Below, in pieces: positions 29,340 to 38,883 of a stretch of 58,087 bases of DNA. The position numbers and the translations under genes are program-made. Source of the DNA: Novosphingobium lentum NBRC 107847 (lineage in GTDB: Bacteria > Pseudomonadota > Alphaproteobacteria > Sphingomonadales > Sphingomonadaceae); the NCBI RefSeq assembly GCF_001590965.1, contig NZ_BCTW01000024.1, positions 1 through 58,087 on the forward strand. Reading direction: 5' to 3'. A model generated the notes under the pieces. It did no database searches and was not told the origin of the DNA. It saw only the letters and a list, made by a program, of their open reading frames with translations. Every line of letters begins with the position of its first letter. Positions within the stretch are counted from its first letter, which is position 1.

Positions 29340-31901
29340 ATGGCCAGTACCAACGAAAACATCCCCAACACCAACGCCTATGGCGCCGATTCGATCAAGG
29401 TCCTGAAAGGGCTCGACGCGGTGCGCAAGCGCCCCGGCATGTACATCGGCGATACCGACGACGGGTCGGGCCTGCACCACATGGTGTTCGAAGTCAGCGA
29501 CAACGCCATCGACGAGGCGCTGGCCGGGCATTGCGACCTGGTGCTGATCGAACTCAACCCCGACGGCTCGGTCTCGGTCGAGGACAACGGCCGCGGCATT
29601 CCCACCGGCATCCACCAGGAAGAAGGCGTCTCGGCGGCCGAGGTCATCATGACCCAGCTCCACGCCGGCGGAAAGTTCGAGAACACCTCGGACGACAATG
29701 CCTACAAGGTCTCGGGCGGCCTGCACGGCGTGGGCGTGTCGGTGGTCAACGCGCTCAGCGAATGGCTGGAGCTGACCATCTGGCGCGACGGCGAAGAACA
29801 CTGGATGAAGTTCGCCTATGGCGATGCGGTCGCCCCGCTCAAGATTACCGGCCCGGCGCCGTCGGACGGCAAGGGCGGGGTCAAGAAGGGCACCCGCGTC
29901 ACCTTCATGGCCTCGACCGACACGTTCAAGAACGTGCTCGAGTTCGATTTTGACAAGCTGGAACACCGCTACCGCGAACTGGCGTTCCTCAATTCGGGCG
30001 TGCGCATCCTGCTGCGCGACAAACGCCACGCCGACGTGCTCGAGCATGATCTGTATTATGTGGGCGGGATCGCCGCGTTCGTGAAATATCTCGATCGCAA
30101 CAAAGTGCCGCTGCTGCCCGAACCGGTCTCGATCAGTTCCGAACGCGACGGCATCGGCATCGATGTCGCGCTGGAATGGAACGACAGCTATTACGAAAAC
30201 GTCCTGACGTTCACCAACAACATCCCGCAGCGCGATGGCGGCACGCACCTGGCGGCGTTCCGCGCGGCGCTGACCCGCACGCTCAACAACTATGCGGAAA
30301 AGTCGGGGATGTTGAAGAAGGAAAAGGTCAACCTCACCGGCGAGGACATGCGCGAAGGCCTGACCGCGATCGTCTCGGTCAAGCTGCCCGATCCCAAATT
30401 CTCGTCGCAGACCAAGGACAAGCTGGTCAGCTCCGAAGTGCGCCAGCCATTGGAAAGCCTGATGGCCGACCGGATGAGCGACTGGCTGGAGGAAAATCCC
30501 GCCAACGCCCGGCAGGTGGTGGGCAAGATCATCGACGCCGCCGCCGCGCGCGAAGCCGCCCGCCGTGCGCGCGAACTCACCCGGCGCAAGGGTGCGATGG
30601 ACATCGCCAGCCTGCCCGGCAAGCTCGCCGATTGTCAGGAACGCGATCCCGCCAAGTGTGAACTGTTCCTGGTCGAAGGCGATTCGGCCGGCGGATCGGC
30701 CAAGCAGGGCCGCGATCGCAGCATCCAGGCGATTTTGCCGCTGAAGGGCAAGATCCTCAACGTGGAGCGCGCGCGGTTCGACCGGATCATCGGATCGAAG
30801 GAAGTCGGCACGCTGATCCAGGCGATGGGCACCGGCATCCGCGACGAGTTCAACCTGGCCAAGCTGCGCTATCACAAGATCGTGATCATGACCGACGCCG
30901 ATGTCGACGGCGCGCATATCCGCACGCTGCTGCTCACGTTCTTCCACCGCCAGATGCCCGAGATCATCCGCGCCGGGCATCTCTTCATCGCGCAGCCGCC
31001 GCTGTACAAGGTGAACAAGGGCCGGTCGGAAGTGTACCTCAAGGATGCCGACGCGCTCGATCGCTATCTGGTCGAGGCGGGCACGGCGGGCCGTGTGCTG
31101 GAAACGGCGGGCGGCGCGCGATCGGGGCTTGAACTGGCCGAACTTGTCGAACAGGCGCGGCGCCTGCGCAGCCTGATGGCGTTCGTGCCCAAGCGCTACG
31201 ACCCCGCGATCATCGAGGCGCTGGCGCTGGCCGGTGCGCTCGACCCCGACGCCAGCCGCGAACACCGCGCCACCGCGCTGGCCAGCGCCGCGCGCTGGCT
31301 CGATCGCGGCGACGGCGAAGCGCGCTGGACCGCCGGTTTCAGCGAAGCCGGTCTCGACGAAGGCACCGGCTATCACGTCCAGCGCGTGTGGCGCGGGGTG
31401 ACCGATCACCACATCATCGAACCGGGATTCCTGACCAGCGCCGAGGCGCGCAAGCTGGCGCGCGTCGCGGGCGAAGTGGCCGAAATCTATTCGACCGCCG
31501 CGCGGTTCGTGCGCGTGACCTCGGTCAGCGAGACGGCGGCCGAGCCCGAACCGCAGGCCGGCGAAGGTGACGGCGTGGATGAGGCGGTCGAAGCCGCACC
31601 GATCCGAGCGGTGGGCAAGGACAACGGGCTGATCACGCGGCCGTCCGAACTGCTCGACGCGGTGCTGGCGGGCGGGCGCAAGGGCCTGTCGATCGCGCGG
31701 TACAAGGGGCTGGGCGAGATGAACGCGATCCAGCTGTGGGAAACCACGCTCGATCCCGACAACCGCTCGCTGTTGCAGGTCAAGGTCGAGGATGCCGACG
31801 TCACCGACGAGATCTTCACCCGCCTGATGGGCGACGTGGTCGAACCGCGCCGCGACTTCATCCAGGAAAACGCGCTGAACGTGGCGAATCTGGATGTGTA
31901 G
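29340..31901 (+). CDS. gyrB: DNA gyrase subunit B
   Basis: An 853-residue subunit carrying the ATPase of gyrase. It has the GHKL domain (DAVRKRPGMYIGDTDDGSGLHHMVFEVSDNAIDEALAG, DNGRGIPTG, GGLHGVGVSVVNALS), the transducer QTKDKLVSSEVR, and the TOPRIM domain with ELFLVEGDSAGGSAKQGRDR, then IMTDADVDGAHIRTLLLTFF. The C-terminus has YKGLGEMNAIQLWETT. ATG 29340 matches the usual protein start; ATG 29331 is in frame. About 190 residues between VYLKDADALDRYL and the end are expanded, as in other proteobacterial GyrB. Confidence 0.95.
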   Translation: MASTNENIPNTNAYGADSIKVLKGLDAVRKRPGMYIGDTDDGSGLHHMVFEVSDNAIDEALAGHCDLVLIELNPDGSVSVEDNGRGIPTGIHQEEGVSAAEVIMTQLHAGGKFENTSDDNAYKVSGGLHGVGVSVVNALSEWLELTIWRDGEEHWMKFAYGDAVAPLKITGPAPSDGKGGVKKGTRVTFMASTDTFKNVLEFDFDKLEHRYRELAFLNSGVRILLRDKRHADVLEHDLYYVGGIAAFVKYLDRNKVPLLPEPVSISSERDGIGIDVALEWNDSYYENVLTFTNNIPQRDGGTHLAAFRAALTRTLNNYAEKSGMLKKEKVNLTGEDMREGLTAIVSVKLPDPKFSSQTKDKLVSSEVRQPLESLMADRMSDWLEENPANARQVVGKIIDAAAAREAARRARELTRRKGAMDIASLPGKLADCQERDPAKCELFLVEGDSAGGSAKQGRDRSIQAILPLKGKILNVERARFDRIIGSKEVGTLIQAMGTGIRDEFNLAKLRYHKIVIMTDADVDGAHIRTLLLTFFHRQMPEIIRAGHLFIAQPPLYKVNKGRSEVYLKDADALDRYLVEAGTAGRVLETAGGARSGLELAELVEQARRLRSLMAFVPKRYDPAIIEALALAGALDPDASREHRATALASAARWLDRGDGEARWTAGFSEAGLDEGTGYHVQRVWRGVTDHHIIEPGFLTSAEARKLARVAGEVAEIYSTAARFVRVTSVSETAAEPEPQAGEGDGVDEAVEAAPIRAVGKDNGLITRPSELLDAVLAGGRKGLSIARYKGLGEMNAIQLWETTLDPDNRSLLQVKVEDADVTDEIFTRLMGDVVEPRRDFIQENALNVANLDV

Positions 31902-32232
31902 GAGCGCGAGCGCGATCTGAACCCCCGCTCATGATGGGGCAGGCTTCGACCAGCTCAGCGGCTCCTCCGGATGAGCGGTTCGTGTTGATCGCGCTATGCT
32001 CCGGCGGATCGGCACCCCCCTGATTTACCCGGCCCACCCTGTCGGTTTTTTAATGTTATGCCCACGCTGCGGCAGGCCGGATTTCCCTAGGGAATGGAAG
32101 ACGGTCGGCGGCATCCGTCGGGTTGCGACCTGACGATCCCCGGTTTTTGATTCGTCGGAACGCCGGCCGTCACCCCCGATCCGGCCGCCGCCAAATCGCG
32201 GGCGCAGCCACTACAGTTGCAGGAACCGCCAC
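31902..32232. other. 331-bp intergenic region with a dispersed repeat copy
   Basis: No gene is seen. At 31941-31980 there is a copy of a repeat (CTTCGACCAGCTCAGCGGCT..., ending GGATGAGCG) that recurs in similar form at 49328-49360 (CGGCAAGCTCAACGGCTCCT...). Such 'cttcgacaagctcagg' repeats are scattered through sphingomonad genomes. The stretch GTCGGTTTTTTAATG (about 32,041-32,055) is a T-rich spot that might end gyrB transcription, and the rest is presumably the promoter of the next gene. Confidence 0.45.
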
Positions 32233-35200
32233 GTGGGACGCCCGATCTTCTTCGACCCGACCGGGCGCCGCCGCCGCCGCACGCGTGGCTGGACGTTTGC
32301 CGGACTTGCGCTGCTGCTGTTCGCCAGCGTGGTGTTCGCCACCACCGTGGTCAGCGTGCCCGCGCCATCGCCGCTGCCGATCGGGTTTGAACGGATGGCC
32401 CCGCTGCCGCTGCGCACCCAGGTCAGCCGCATCAAGTCGAAAATCTCGAGCCTGTTCGCGCGCAAGTCCGCGCCGCGCCACCCGCTTGCCGGCGCGAGCG
32501 CCATCGCGCCGCTGACGGTGGCGTTCTACACGTCGTGGACCGACGAAAGCGCGCCCGCGCTGGAACACCATATCGACCAGGTCGACTGGGTCGCGCCGAC
32601 GCTGCTGTCGCTCGCGCACGACGGGCAACTGGTGATTACCGAGGACCAGCCGCTGCGCCGCGTGCTGGCCGCGTCGATCCATCATCCGCTGGTGGTGCCG
32701 GTGCTGCAGAACGCCGCCAACGGCACATGGGACGGGCCGGGAACGGCCGCGCTGCTGCACGATCGCGCGCGCCGCGCCGCGCTGGAGACCAGCCTGTCGG
32801 CCTATCTCGACAAGACCGGCGACGGCGGGATCATGATCGATTTCGAGAACATCCCCACCGCCAGCCTGGTCGATCTGCGGCAGTTCCTGTCCGAACTGCG
32901 CGCAAAGTTCACACCGCGCCGCCGGATCGTGTCGGTGACGATGCCGATCGACAACCCGGCATGGTCTTCGCGCGCGCTGGCGCAAGTGACCGACAAGGTC
33001 GTGTTGATGGCGTACGACGAACACTGGCAGGGCGGCGAGCCCGGCCCGATCGCGTCGGATGCGTGGTTCGCCAGTCACCTGAGCGAAAATTTGCGGGGCA
33101 TGGGGCCGGGCAAGGCGATCGTCGCGCTGGGCAACTATGGCTACGACTGGCACGATGGCCATGCCGACAGTCTGACCGTGGAAGAAGCCTGGCTCGCTGC
33201 GCACGACAGCGGCGCGAAGGCGGTGTTCGACCGGGCGAGCGGCAACACCGGCTTTGCCTACACCGACAACGACACCCGCCATGATGTGTGGCTGCTCGAT
33301 GCCGCGACATCGTGGAACCAGATGCAGGCGCTCAACCGGCTGGGCATCAGCAGCGTCGCGCTGTGGCGGCTGGGTTCGGAAGACCCCGGCTTCTGGACCG
33401 CGTTGCGCGCCTGGCGCACCGGCGGCCAGCCCAATCTCACCGCCATCGCGCAGGCCAACAATGTCGATGTCGAGGGAAACGGTGAAATCCTGCGGATCGA
33501 GGCGACACCGGTCGCCGGACAGCGCAACCTGACGTTCGATGCGAAGTCGCACCTGATCACCGCCGAAGACTATCGCCAGTTGCCGCTGCCGTTCGTGGTC
33601 CAGCGCACCGGCGCGCGCGACAAGCTGGTCTCGCTGACGTTCGATGACGGGCCCGACCCGACGTGGACTCCGCGCATCCTGTCGGTGCTCGAACAGTACC
33701 ACGTGCCCGCCACGTTCTTCGTCATCGGTGAGAACGGCGTGGCCAATCGCGGGCTGCTGCAGCGCATGATCGCCGACGGCGACGAGATCGGCAACCACAG
33801 CTACACCCATCCCAACATGGCGGATGAGGCGCGGGCCGGGGTCAGGCTGGAGCTCAACGCCACGCAGCGGCTGATCGAAGCCTATACCGGCCGGTCGACC
33901 CGCCTGTTCCGCGCGCCCTATTTCGGGGACGCCGAGCCGACCACCAACGACGAACTGGGACCGGCGCTGATCGCGCAGCAAAGCGGCTATACCGTGGTCG
34001 GGCTGCACGTCGATCCGGGCGACTGGAAGCGCCCCGGGGTGCAGGCGATCGTCGACAACACGCTGAACGAGGTCGAGCATCCGCAGGCGGATCGTTCGGC
34101 CAACATCGTGCTGCTGCACGATGGCGGCGGTGATCGGGCGCAGACGCTGGCGGCCTTGCCGCAGATCATCACCGGGCTGGAAAAGGCCGGGTATCGCATC
34201 GTGCCCACCGCGACGCTGGCCGGGTTGCGGCACGATCAGGTGATGCCGCAAGTGACCGGCATCGATCTGGTCGCGGTGCGGGCCGACATCGCGATCTTCT
34301 CGCTGCTGGCCGCGATCATCGCCGCGCTCAACTGGACGTTCTTCTTCGCCATCGCGCTGGGCATCGTCCGCGCCGTGGGGCTGACCGGGCTGGCGCTGTT
34401 CCCCGATCGCCGCGTGGGCTTGCCGGCCGAACCGCAGACGCATCCGATCGTCACCGTGATCATCCCCGCGTTCAATGAGGAACGCGTCATCGAAAGCTCG
34501 GTGCGGCGGATTCTGGAGAGCGATTATCCCGAACTCGAGGTCATCGTGGTCGATGACGGATCGAAGGACCGCACCAGCGAAATCGTCGCGAGCGCGTTCG
34601 GCAACGAGGCCAGCGTGCGCCTGCTGACGCTGGAAAACGGCGGCAAGGCGCGTGCGCTCAACACCGCGCTGCGGCTGGCGAAAGGCGACGTGGTCGTCGC
34701 GCTCGACGCCGATACCCAGTTCGAGCGCCAGACCATCAGCCGGCTGGTGCGCTGGTTCGATCACGAGCGCATCGGCGCGGTGGCGGGCAACGCCAAGGTC
34801 GGCAATCGCATCAACCTCGTCACGCGCTGGCAGGCGGTGGAATATGTCACCGCGCAGAATATCGAGCGGCGCGCGCTGACCCGGTTCGATGCTATCATGG
34901 TCGTGCCCGGCGCGGTCGGTGCCTGGCGGCGTTCGGCGCTGGAGGCGGTCGGCGGTTTCCCCGAGGATACGCTGGCCGAGGACCAGGACCTGACCATCGC
35001 CATCCAGCGCAAGGGCTGGAAGATCGCCTATGACGAGGACGCCGTGGCGTGGACCGAAGCGCCCGAAAGCTTCCGCGCGCTGGCCAAGCAGCGGTTCCGC
35101 TGGGCGTTCGGTACGCTGCAGTGCCTGTGGAAGCACCGCCGGGTGATGTCGGACCGCAAGCCGAGCGGGCTGGCCTTCGTCGGCATGCCGCAAGCGTGGA

Positions 35201-35646
35201 CGTTCCAGATCCTGTTCGCGCTGGTCTCGCCGCTGATCGACCTGGCGCTGTTTATCTCGATCATCGGCACGCTGGTCCGAATCGCGCAGCACGGCTGGGC
35301 GCAGACCCAGACCGACGTGATCCGCATGGGCGCCTATTGGGCAGCCTTTACCTCGATCGACCTCGTGTGCGGGTTCATCGCCTACCGGCTCGACAGCCGG
35401 GGCGAGAAGTTTCCGCCGCTGCTGCTGCTGGCGCAGCGGTTCGTCTATCGCCAGCTGATGTACAGCGTGGTGATCCGCGCGGTGGGGGCGGCGTTCAGCG
35501 GGCTGGGCATCGGCTGGGGCAAGCTGGAGCGCAGCGGCCGGGTCAGCGCCAACGCGGTGGACGCAGGCTCCGACCTGCCCGAGCCGGCGCGGCCCGATTC
35601 AGATGCGGGGCAGCCGCAAAGTCGCGACGAGCCCGTCCTCGCCTGA
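32233..35646 (+). CDS. GH18 - polysaccharide deacetylase - GT2 glycosyltransferase fusion protein
   Basis: A 1,137-residue membrane protein starting at GTG 32233 behind AGGAA. An N-terminal helix (residues about 19-40) exports a GH18-like domain (about 90-400: TVAFYTSWTDES, GIMIDFENIPT with the catalytic Asp/Glu pair, VVLMAYDEHW). A NodB deacetylase (about 450-660) follows with LTFDDGPDPTWTP, GNHSYTHPNM, RAPYF and IVLLHDGGGDR. After one helix a processive GT2 (about 740-1080) shows VTVIIPAFNEE, VVDDGSKDRT, ALDADTQF, EDQDLT and QRFRW, with C-terminal helices. This combines a HasA/PgaC-like synthase with two periplasmic processing domains, so an N-acetylglucosamine-type exopolysaccharide is likely. 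The substrate is inferred. Confidence 0.88.
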   Translation: MGRPIFFDPTGRRRRRTRGWTFAGLALLLFASVVFATTVVSVPAPSPLPIGFERMAPLPLRTQVSRIKSKISSLFARKSAPRHPLAGASAIAPLTVAFYTSWTDESAPALEHHIDQVDWVAPTLLSLAHDGQLVITEDQPLRRVLAASIHHPLVVPVLQNAANGTWDGPGTAALLHDRARRAALETSLSAYLDKTGDGGIMIDFENIPTASLVDLRQFLSELRAKFTPRRRIVSVTMPIDNPAWSSRALAQVTDKVVLMAYDEHWQGGEPGPIASDAWFASHLSENLRGMGPGKAIVALGNYGYDWHDGHADSLTVEEAWLAAHDSGAKAVFDRASGNTGFAYTDNDTRHDVWLLDAATSWNQMQALNRLGISSVALWRLGSEDPGFWTALRAWRTGGQPNLTAIAQANNVDVEGNGEILRIEATPVAGQRNLTFDAKSHLITAEDYRQLPLPFVVQRTGARDKLVSLTFDDGPDPTWTPRILSVLEQYHVPATFFVIGENGVANRGLLQRMIADGDEIGNHSYTHPNMADEARAGVRLELNATQRLIEAYTGRSTRLFRAPYFGDAEPTTNDELGPALIAQQSGYTVVGLHVDPGDWKRPGVQAIVDNTLNEVEHPQADRSANIVLLHDGGGDRAQTLAALPQIITGLEKAGYRIVPTATLAGLRHDQVMPQVTGIDLVAVRADIAIFSLLAAIIAALNWTFFFAIALGIVRAVGLTGLALFPDRRVGLPAEPQTHPIVTVIIPAFNEERVIESSVRRILESDYPELEVIVVDDGSKDRTSEIVASAFGNEASVRLLTLENGGKARALNTALRLAKGDVVVALDADTQFERQTISRLVRWFDHERIGAVAGNAKVGNRINLVTRWQAVEYVTAQNIERRALTRFDAIMVVPGAVGAWRRSALEAVGGFPEDTLAEDQDLTIAIQRKGWKIAYDEDAVAWTEAPESFRALAKQRFRWAFGTLQCLWKHRRVMSDRKPSGLAFVGMPQAWTFQILFALVSPLIDLALFISIIGTLVRIAQHGWAQTQTDVIRMGAYWAAFTSIDLVCGFIAYRLDSRGEKFPPLLLLAQRFVYRQLMYSVVIRAVGAAFSGLGIGWGKLERSGRVSANAVDAGSDLPEPARPDSDAGQPQSRDEPVLA

Positions 35647-36942
35647 CAGTTCGAAACTGCCACCGTGGAGTTTCGCCACGGCGGCAACCATCGCCAGCCC
35701 GAGCCCGCCGCCGGGACGCGTCCGCGCGTTGTCGAGCCGGGTGAAGCGTTCGACCGCGCGCGCACGGTCCTCCTGCGCGATGCCGGGCCCGTTGTCGCTG
35801 ATCGCCACTTCGCCCCAGCCGGGTACGGCGCGCGTGGTCACGCTGATATCGCGGCCGCCGTATTTCAGCGCGTTGTCGATCACGTTGGCGATCGCGCGCG
35901 AGACCAGTTCGCGGTCGGCCAGCACCGTCACCGGCGCGAACGTGCCGGCCAGCGTCGCGCCCGATTGTTCGGCCAGCGGTTCGTAGAGATCGACCAGGTC
36001 GGCGGCGGTTTCGGCCAGATCGATCGGGCGGCGGCGATCGGCGACCGTGCCGCCTTCGAGCCGGCTGATGTCGAGCGCGGTCGCCAGCATCGCGCGCAAC
36101 GCGTCGGCGTCCATCCGTGCGGCCTGCAGCGCCTCGATTGCGGCGTGGTCCTGCGCCTTGGCCAGCGCGGTGTCGATCGACGCGGTCAGCCGCGCCACCG
36201 GTGATTGCAGGTCGTGCGCCAACGCGCCGGATACCGAGCGCAGCTGCGCCACCAGCTGGTCGATGCGCTCGGCCATCTGGTTCATCTGCAGGCGCAAGTG
36301 ATCGAACCCGTCGCCGGTCTGCTCGACCGGCACGCGCGCAGCGAAATCGCCCGAGGCGAGCGCGGCGGCGGTTTCGGCGATGGCATGCGTGCGGCGGCTG
36401 ATCGTCACGCCCAAAAACAGCGCGCTCGCCATGGCAAAGGCCACCGCGACCAGGATGGTGAGCCCGATCGCCTCGGCAAACGCGAGGTCCAGCCGCCGTT
36501 CGCGATCGGTCAGCGCGCCGACCACCAGCTGGGTGCCGTCGGACAAGTCCGTCGCCAGCGCGATCCCGCCATGCAGCGGCTGCTGGCGCCCGCGCACGAT
36601 CGATACGTGCACGATCCGGTTGGGCGTGGCGATGTGCGGCACAGTCAGGACATTGCCCAGCAGCGGCGGATTGCGCCCGGTCACCGCCACGAACACCAGC
36701 GGATCGGCCGATCGTCCGCGCCGCTGCGCCACGAAATCGTCCAGTTCCTCGCGCCCGCCGTCATAGAACGCGGCGAGCAGGTCGTCGCGCACGTCGATCA
36801 CCTGGCGCACGCGGTCGGCGCCGACCACGTCGAGCATCTGCGTGCGCAGGAACGCGATCGCGGCCACGCTGGAGGCGATCTGCAGCACGAACACCGCGAC
36901 CACCAGCCGGACCATCGTCGGCGAAAGGCGCGCGCGCGCCAT
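35599..36942 (-). CDS. Sensor histidine kinase, HAMP type
   Basis: A 447-residue membrane kinase: TM1 MVRLVVAVFVLQIASSVAAIAFL, a periplasmic sensor of about 120 residues, TM2 AIGLTILVAVAFAMASALFLGVTI, a HAMP domain, the H-box SGALAHDLQSPVARLTASIDTAL, and the ATPase with DNALKYGG, ISDNGPGI and GGGLGLAMVAAV. It follows the response regulator by 21 bp with GGGGAAG upstream. Its 3' end overlaps the oppositely oriented fusion glycosyltransferase by 48 bp. Its signal is unknown; it is next to the lipid-aminoacylation operon. Confidence 0.88.
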   Translation of the reverse strand: MARARLSPTMVRLVVAVFVLQIASSVAAIAFLRTQMLDVVGADRVRQVIDVRDDLLAAFYDGGREELDDFVAQRRGRSADPLVFVAVTGRNPPLLGNVLTVPHIATPNRIVHVSIVRGRQQPLHGGIALATDLSDGTQLVVGALTDRERRLDLAFAEAIGLTILVAVAFAMASALFLGVTISRRTHAIAETAAALASGDFAARVPVEQTGDGFDHLRLQMNQMAERIDQLVAQLRSVSGALAHDLQSPVARLTASIDTALAKAQDHAAIEALQAARMDADALRAMLATALDISRLEGGTVADRRRPIDLAETAADLVDLYEPLAEQSGATLAGTFAPVTVLADRELVSRAIANVIDNALKYGGRDISVTTRAVPGWGEVAISDNGPGIAQEDRARAVERFTRLDNARTRPGGGLGLAMVAAVAKLHGGSFELSGEDGLVATLRLPRI

Positions 36943-36963
36943 CGGCTTCCCCCCGCTTTCGGC

Positions 36964-37656
36964 TCAGTCGGCGGCGAGGCGGTAACCGGCCCCGCGCACG
37001 GTGTGGAACAACGGCTGCTCCTCGCCATCGTCGATCTTGCGGCGCAGGCGGCTGATGTGGACATCGATCACGTTGGTGCCGGGATCGAAGTGGTAATCCC
37101 ACACCGCCTCGAGCAGCATCGTGCGCGTCACCACCTCGCCCTGATGGAGCATGAGGTATTCGAGCAGCCGGAATTCGCGCGGCTGCAGCGCGATCTTGCG
37201 CTGCCCGCGCCGCACCTGCCGGGCCAGCCGGTCCACTTCCAGATCACCGACGCGCAGCACCGATTGCTGCTGTTGCTGCTGCGCGCCGCCGGTGCCGCGC
37301 CGCATCAGCGCCTGCACGCGGGCCAGCAGTTCCGCGAACGAGAACGGCTTGCCCAGGTAATCGTCGGCGCCGGCGGTCAGCCCGGTGATGCGATCGTCGG
37401 TGCTGCCCAGCGCCGACAGCATGATCACCGGCGTGGTCACGTTGGCCGCGCGCATCGCCTTCAGGCACGACAGCCCGTCCATCCCGGGCAGCATCCGGTC
37501 GAGCACCACCGCGTCGAAATCGCTGTCGGTCGCCAGGAACAGGCCATCGCGCCCGTTGTCCGCGCGGTCGACGGTAAATCCTTCCTCGGCAAGCCCTTGC
37601 GCGATGTAGTCGGCCAGTCGCTCATCGTCGTCGACCAGAAGAATGCGTCCTGCCAC
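36964..37656 (-). CDS. OmpR/PhoB-family response regulator
   Basis: A 230-residue regulator starting at GTG 37656 (AAGGAG five bases upstream), beginning VAGRILLVDDDERLADYIAQGL. The receiver has the phospho-acceptor Asp in AVVLDRMLPGMDG, a Ser in IMLSALG and Lys in YLGKPF. An unusual six-Gln linker (GGAQQQQQQSV) leads to a winged helix (LQPREFRLLEYLMLHQGEVVTRTMLLEAVWDYHFDPGTNVIDVHISRLRRKID). It is divergent from the acvB-like gene with 80 bp between, so regulation of that operon is plausible. Confidence 0.9.
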   Translation of the reverse strand: MAGRILLVDDDERLADYIAQGLAEEGFTVDRADNGRDGLFLATDSDFDAVVLDRMLPGMDGLSCLKAMRAANVTTPVIMLSALGSTDDRITGLTAGADDYLGKPFSFAELLARVQALMRRGTGGAQQQQQQSVLRVGDLEVDRLARQVRRGQRKIALQPREFRLLEYLMLHQGEVVTRTMLLEAVWDYHFDPGTNVIDVHISRLRRKIDDGEEQPLFHTVRGAGYRLAAD

Positions 37657-37736
37657 TAGTGCTCCTTGCTTCAGATGACAGGGTGTTAATCCGTTCCTCA
37701 CCGTGGCGATAGGGGCTGCGCGATACGACAGGCACC

Positions 37737-38465
37737 ATGCCCCGTCCGAAATTGAAGACGTCGCTCGCCATCGTGCTGCTGGCCGCCCTGGCGACGCTGG
37801 GCGTCGGCGGTTATTTCGACACCGATCCGTGGCGGTTCCAGCCAGCGACGGGCGGCGCGCCGCAAAGCCGGCTGGTGGCGCTGTTCGTCTCGGGCGACAT
37901 GGGCATGCGCATGGGATCGGGCGAAGGATCGGTCGGCGCGCTGCGCGCCAGCGGCGTGCCGGTGCTCACGGTCAACTCGTCCGCGCTGTTCGGCCGGCCG
38001 CGCGACGGCGCCTTTGCCCGGCAGGTCATGACAGAAGCGCTGCACCGCGCGCTGGCCGCCAGCGGCGCGGCGCAAGTGGCGGTGATCGGCACCTCGTTCG
38101 GGGCCGACATCGTGGACAGCGCGTTGGGGCAGGTTCCAGATGCGCTGCGCCGCCGCATCGCCTCGGTCACACTGGTGGTGCCCGGAACGAGCGTCTTTTT
38201 CCATGCCAATCCCAGCGGCCTGGCCTATCTCGGCACGCCCGACAGCGATGCGCGCACCACCGTGCCCGCGCTGCGCGGACTGCGGCTGACCTGCATCTAC
38301 GGCAGCCAGGAACCGTCGACCCTGTGCCGCACGCCACAAGCGGCGGGCATGCGGATCGAGGCCATTCCCGACGGCCACCTGATGCTGCGCCACCGCGCCG
38401 ATCTGCACGCTGCCATCGTCCGGTCGGTGATGGCCCCGCCGGCACAATGGCCTGCAGCGCGCTGA
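37737..38465 (+). CDS. VirJ/AcvB-like exported alpha/beta hydrolase
   Basis: A 242-residue protein with a signal anchor (LKTSLAIVLLAALATLGVGGYF). It has LVALFVSGDMGMRM, the nucleophile elbow VAVIGTSFGADIVDSAL, a strand with VTLVVPGTSVFFH and a late IPDGHLMLRH as candidate catalytic His. AcvB/VirJ proteins are periplasmic hydrolases of lysyl-phosphatidylglycerol, often in an operon with the synthase LpiA/MprF. The mprF gene two ORFs downstream strongly supports this role here. Confidence 0.8.
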   Translation: MPRPKLKTSLAIVLLAALATLGVGGYFDTDPWRFQPATGGAPQSRLVALFVSGDMGMRMGSGEGSVGALRASGVPVLTVNSSALFGRPRDGAFARQVMTEALHRALAASGAAQVAVIGTSFGADIVDSALGQVPDALRRRIASVTLVVPGTSVFFHANPSGLAYLGTPDSDARTTVPALRGLRLTCIYGSQEPSTLCRTPQAAGMRIEAIPDGHLMLRHRADLHAAIVRSVMAPPAQWPAAR

Positions 38466-38481
38466 CCCGGGTCTCATCGTC

Positions 38482-38883
38482 ATGCGGGCAACACCGATCC
38501 TGATGCTTTCGCTGCTGGCCGCCCCGGTGCCATCGGCCGCGCAAGCCGATGCCGTGCTGTGGGGCCAGTGGCGCAACCCGCGCGGCAGTGTCGATGTGCA
38601 GATCGCCTCGTGCGGCCCGGCGCTGTGCGGCACGGTGGTGCGCGCGTCCGCTGCTGCCGTCGCGGATGCCCGCGCGGGCGGGACCGCGCAGCTGGTGGGC
38701 CGCGAGCTGATGCACGGCTATCGCCACGACGGGCCCAACCGCTGGAGCGGGACGGTCTATGTCCCCGACGTGGGCCAGAGCTTTTCGTCGCATATCCAGC
38801 TGGTCGATCGCGACCACGCGCGGATCGCGGGGTGCCTGCTCGGGCGGTTTCTGTGCAAGTCGCAAGTGTGGCGGCGCCTGTGA
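38482..38883 (+). CDS. DUF2147 exported protein
   Basis: A 133-residue protein with a signal peptide (MRATPILMLSLLAAPVPSAAQA) and the DUF2147 pattern: LWGQWRNPRGSVDVQIASCGPALCGTVV, then GYRHDGPNRWSGTVYVPDVGQSFSSHIQLV and a C-terminal GCLLGRFLCKSQVWRR. Four Cys residues could form disulfides. It sits between the acvB-like and mprF genes and overlaps the latter by 4 bp (GTGA). Its function is not known; the setting suggests the cell envelope. Confidence 0.82.
   Translation: MRATPILMLSLLAAPVPSAAQADAVLWGQWRNPRGSVDVQIASCGPALCGTVVRASAAAVADARAGGTAQLVGRELMHGYRHDGPNRWSGTVYVPDVGQSFSSHIQLVDRDHARIAGCLLGRFLCKSQVWRRL

Noticed and set aside
29199..31412. 737-codon frame antisense to gyrB
   Set aside because: High-GC shadow: gyrB is complete on the other strand, and this frame shows no family motif.
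32170..35292. 1,040-codon frame antisense to the GH18-deacetylase-GT2 gene
   Set aside because: Length comes from the codon bias of the real gene; the composition (Arg, His, Gln, Asp) is typical of antisense shadows.
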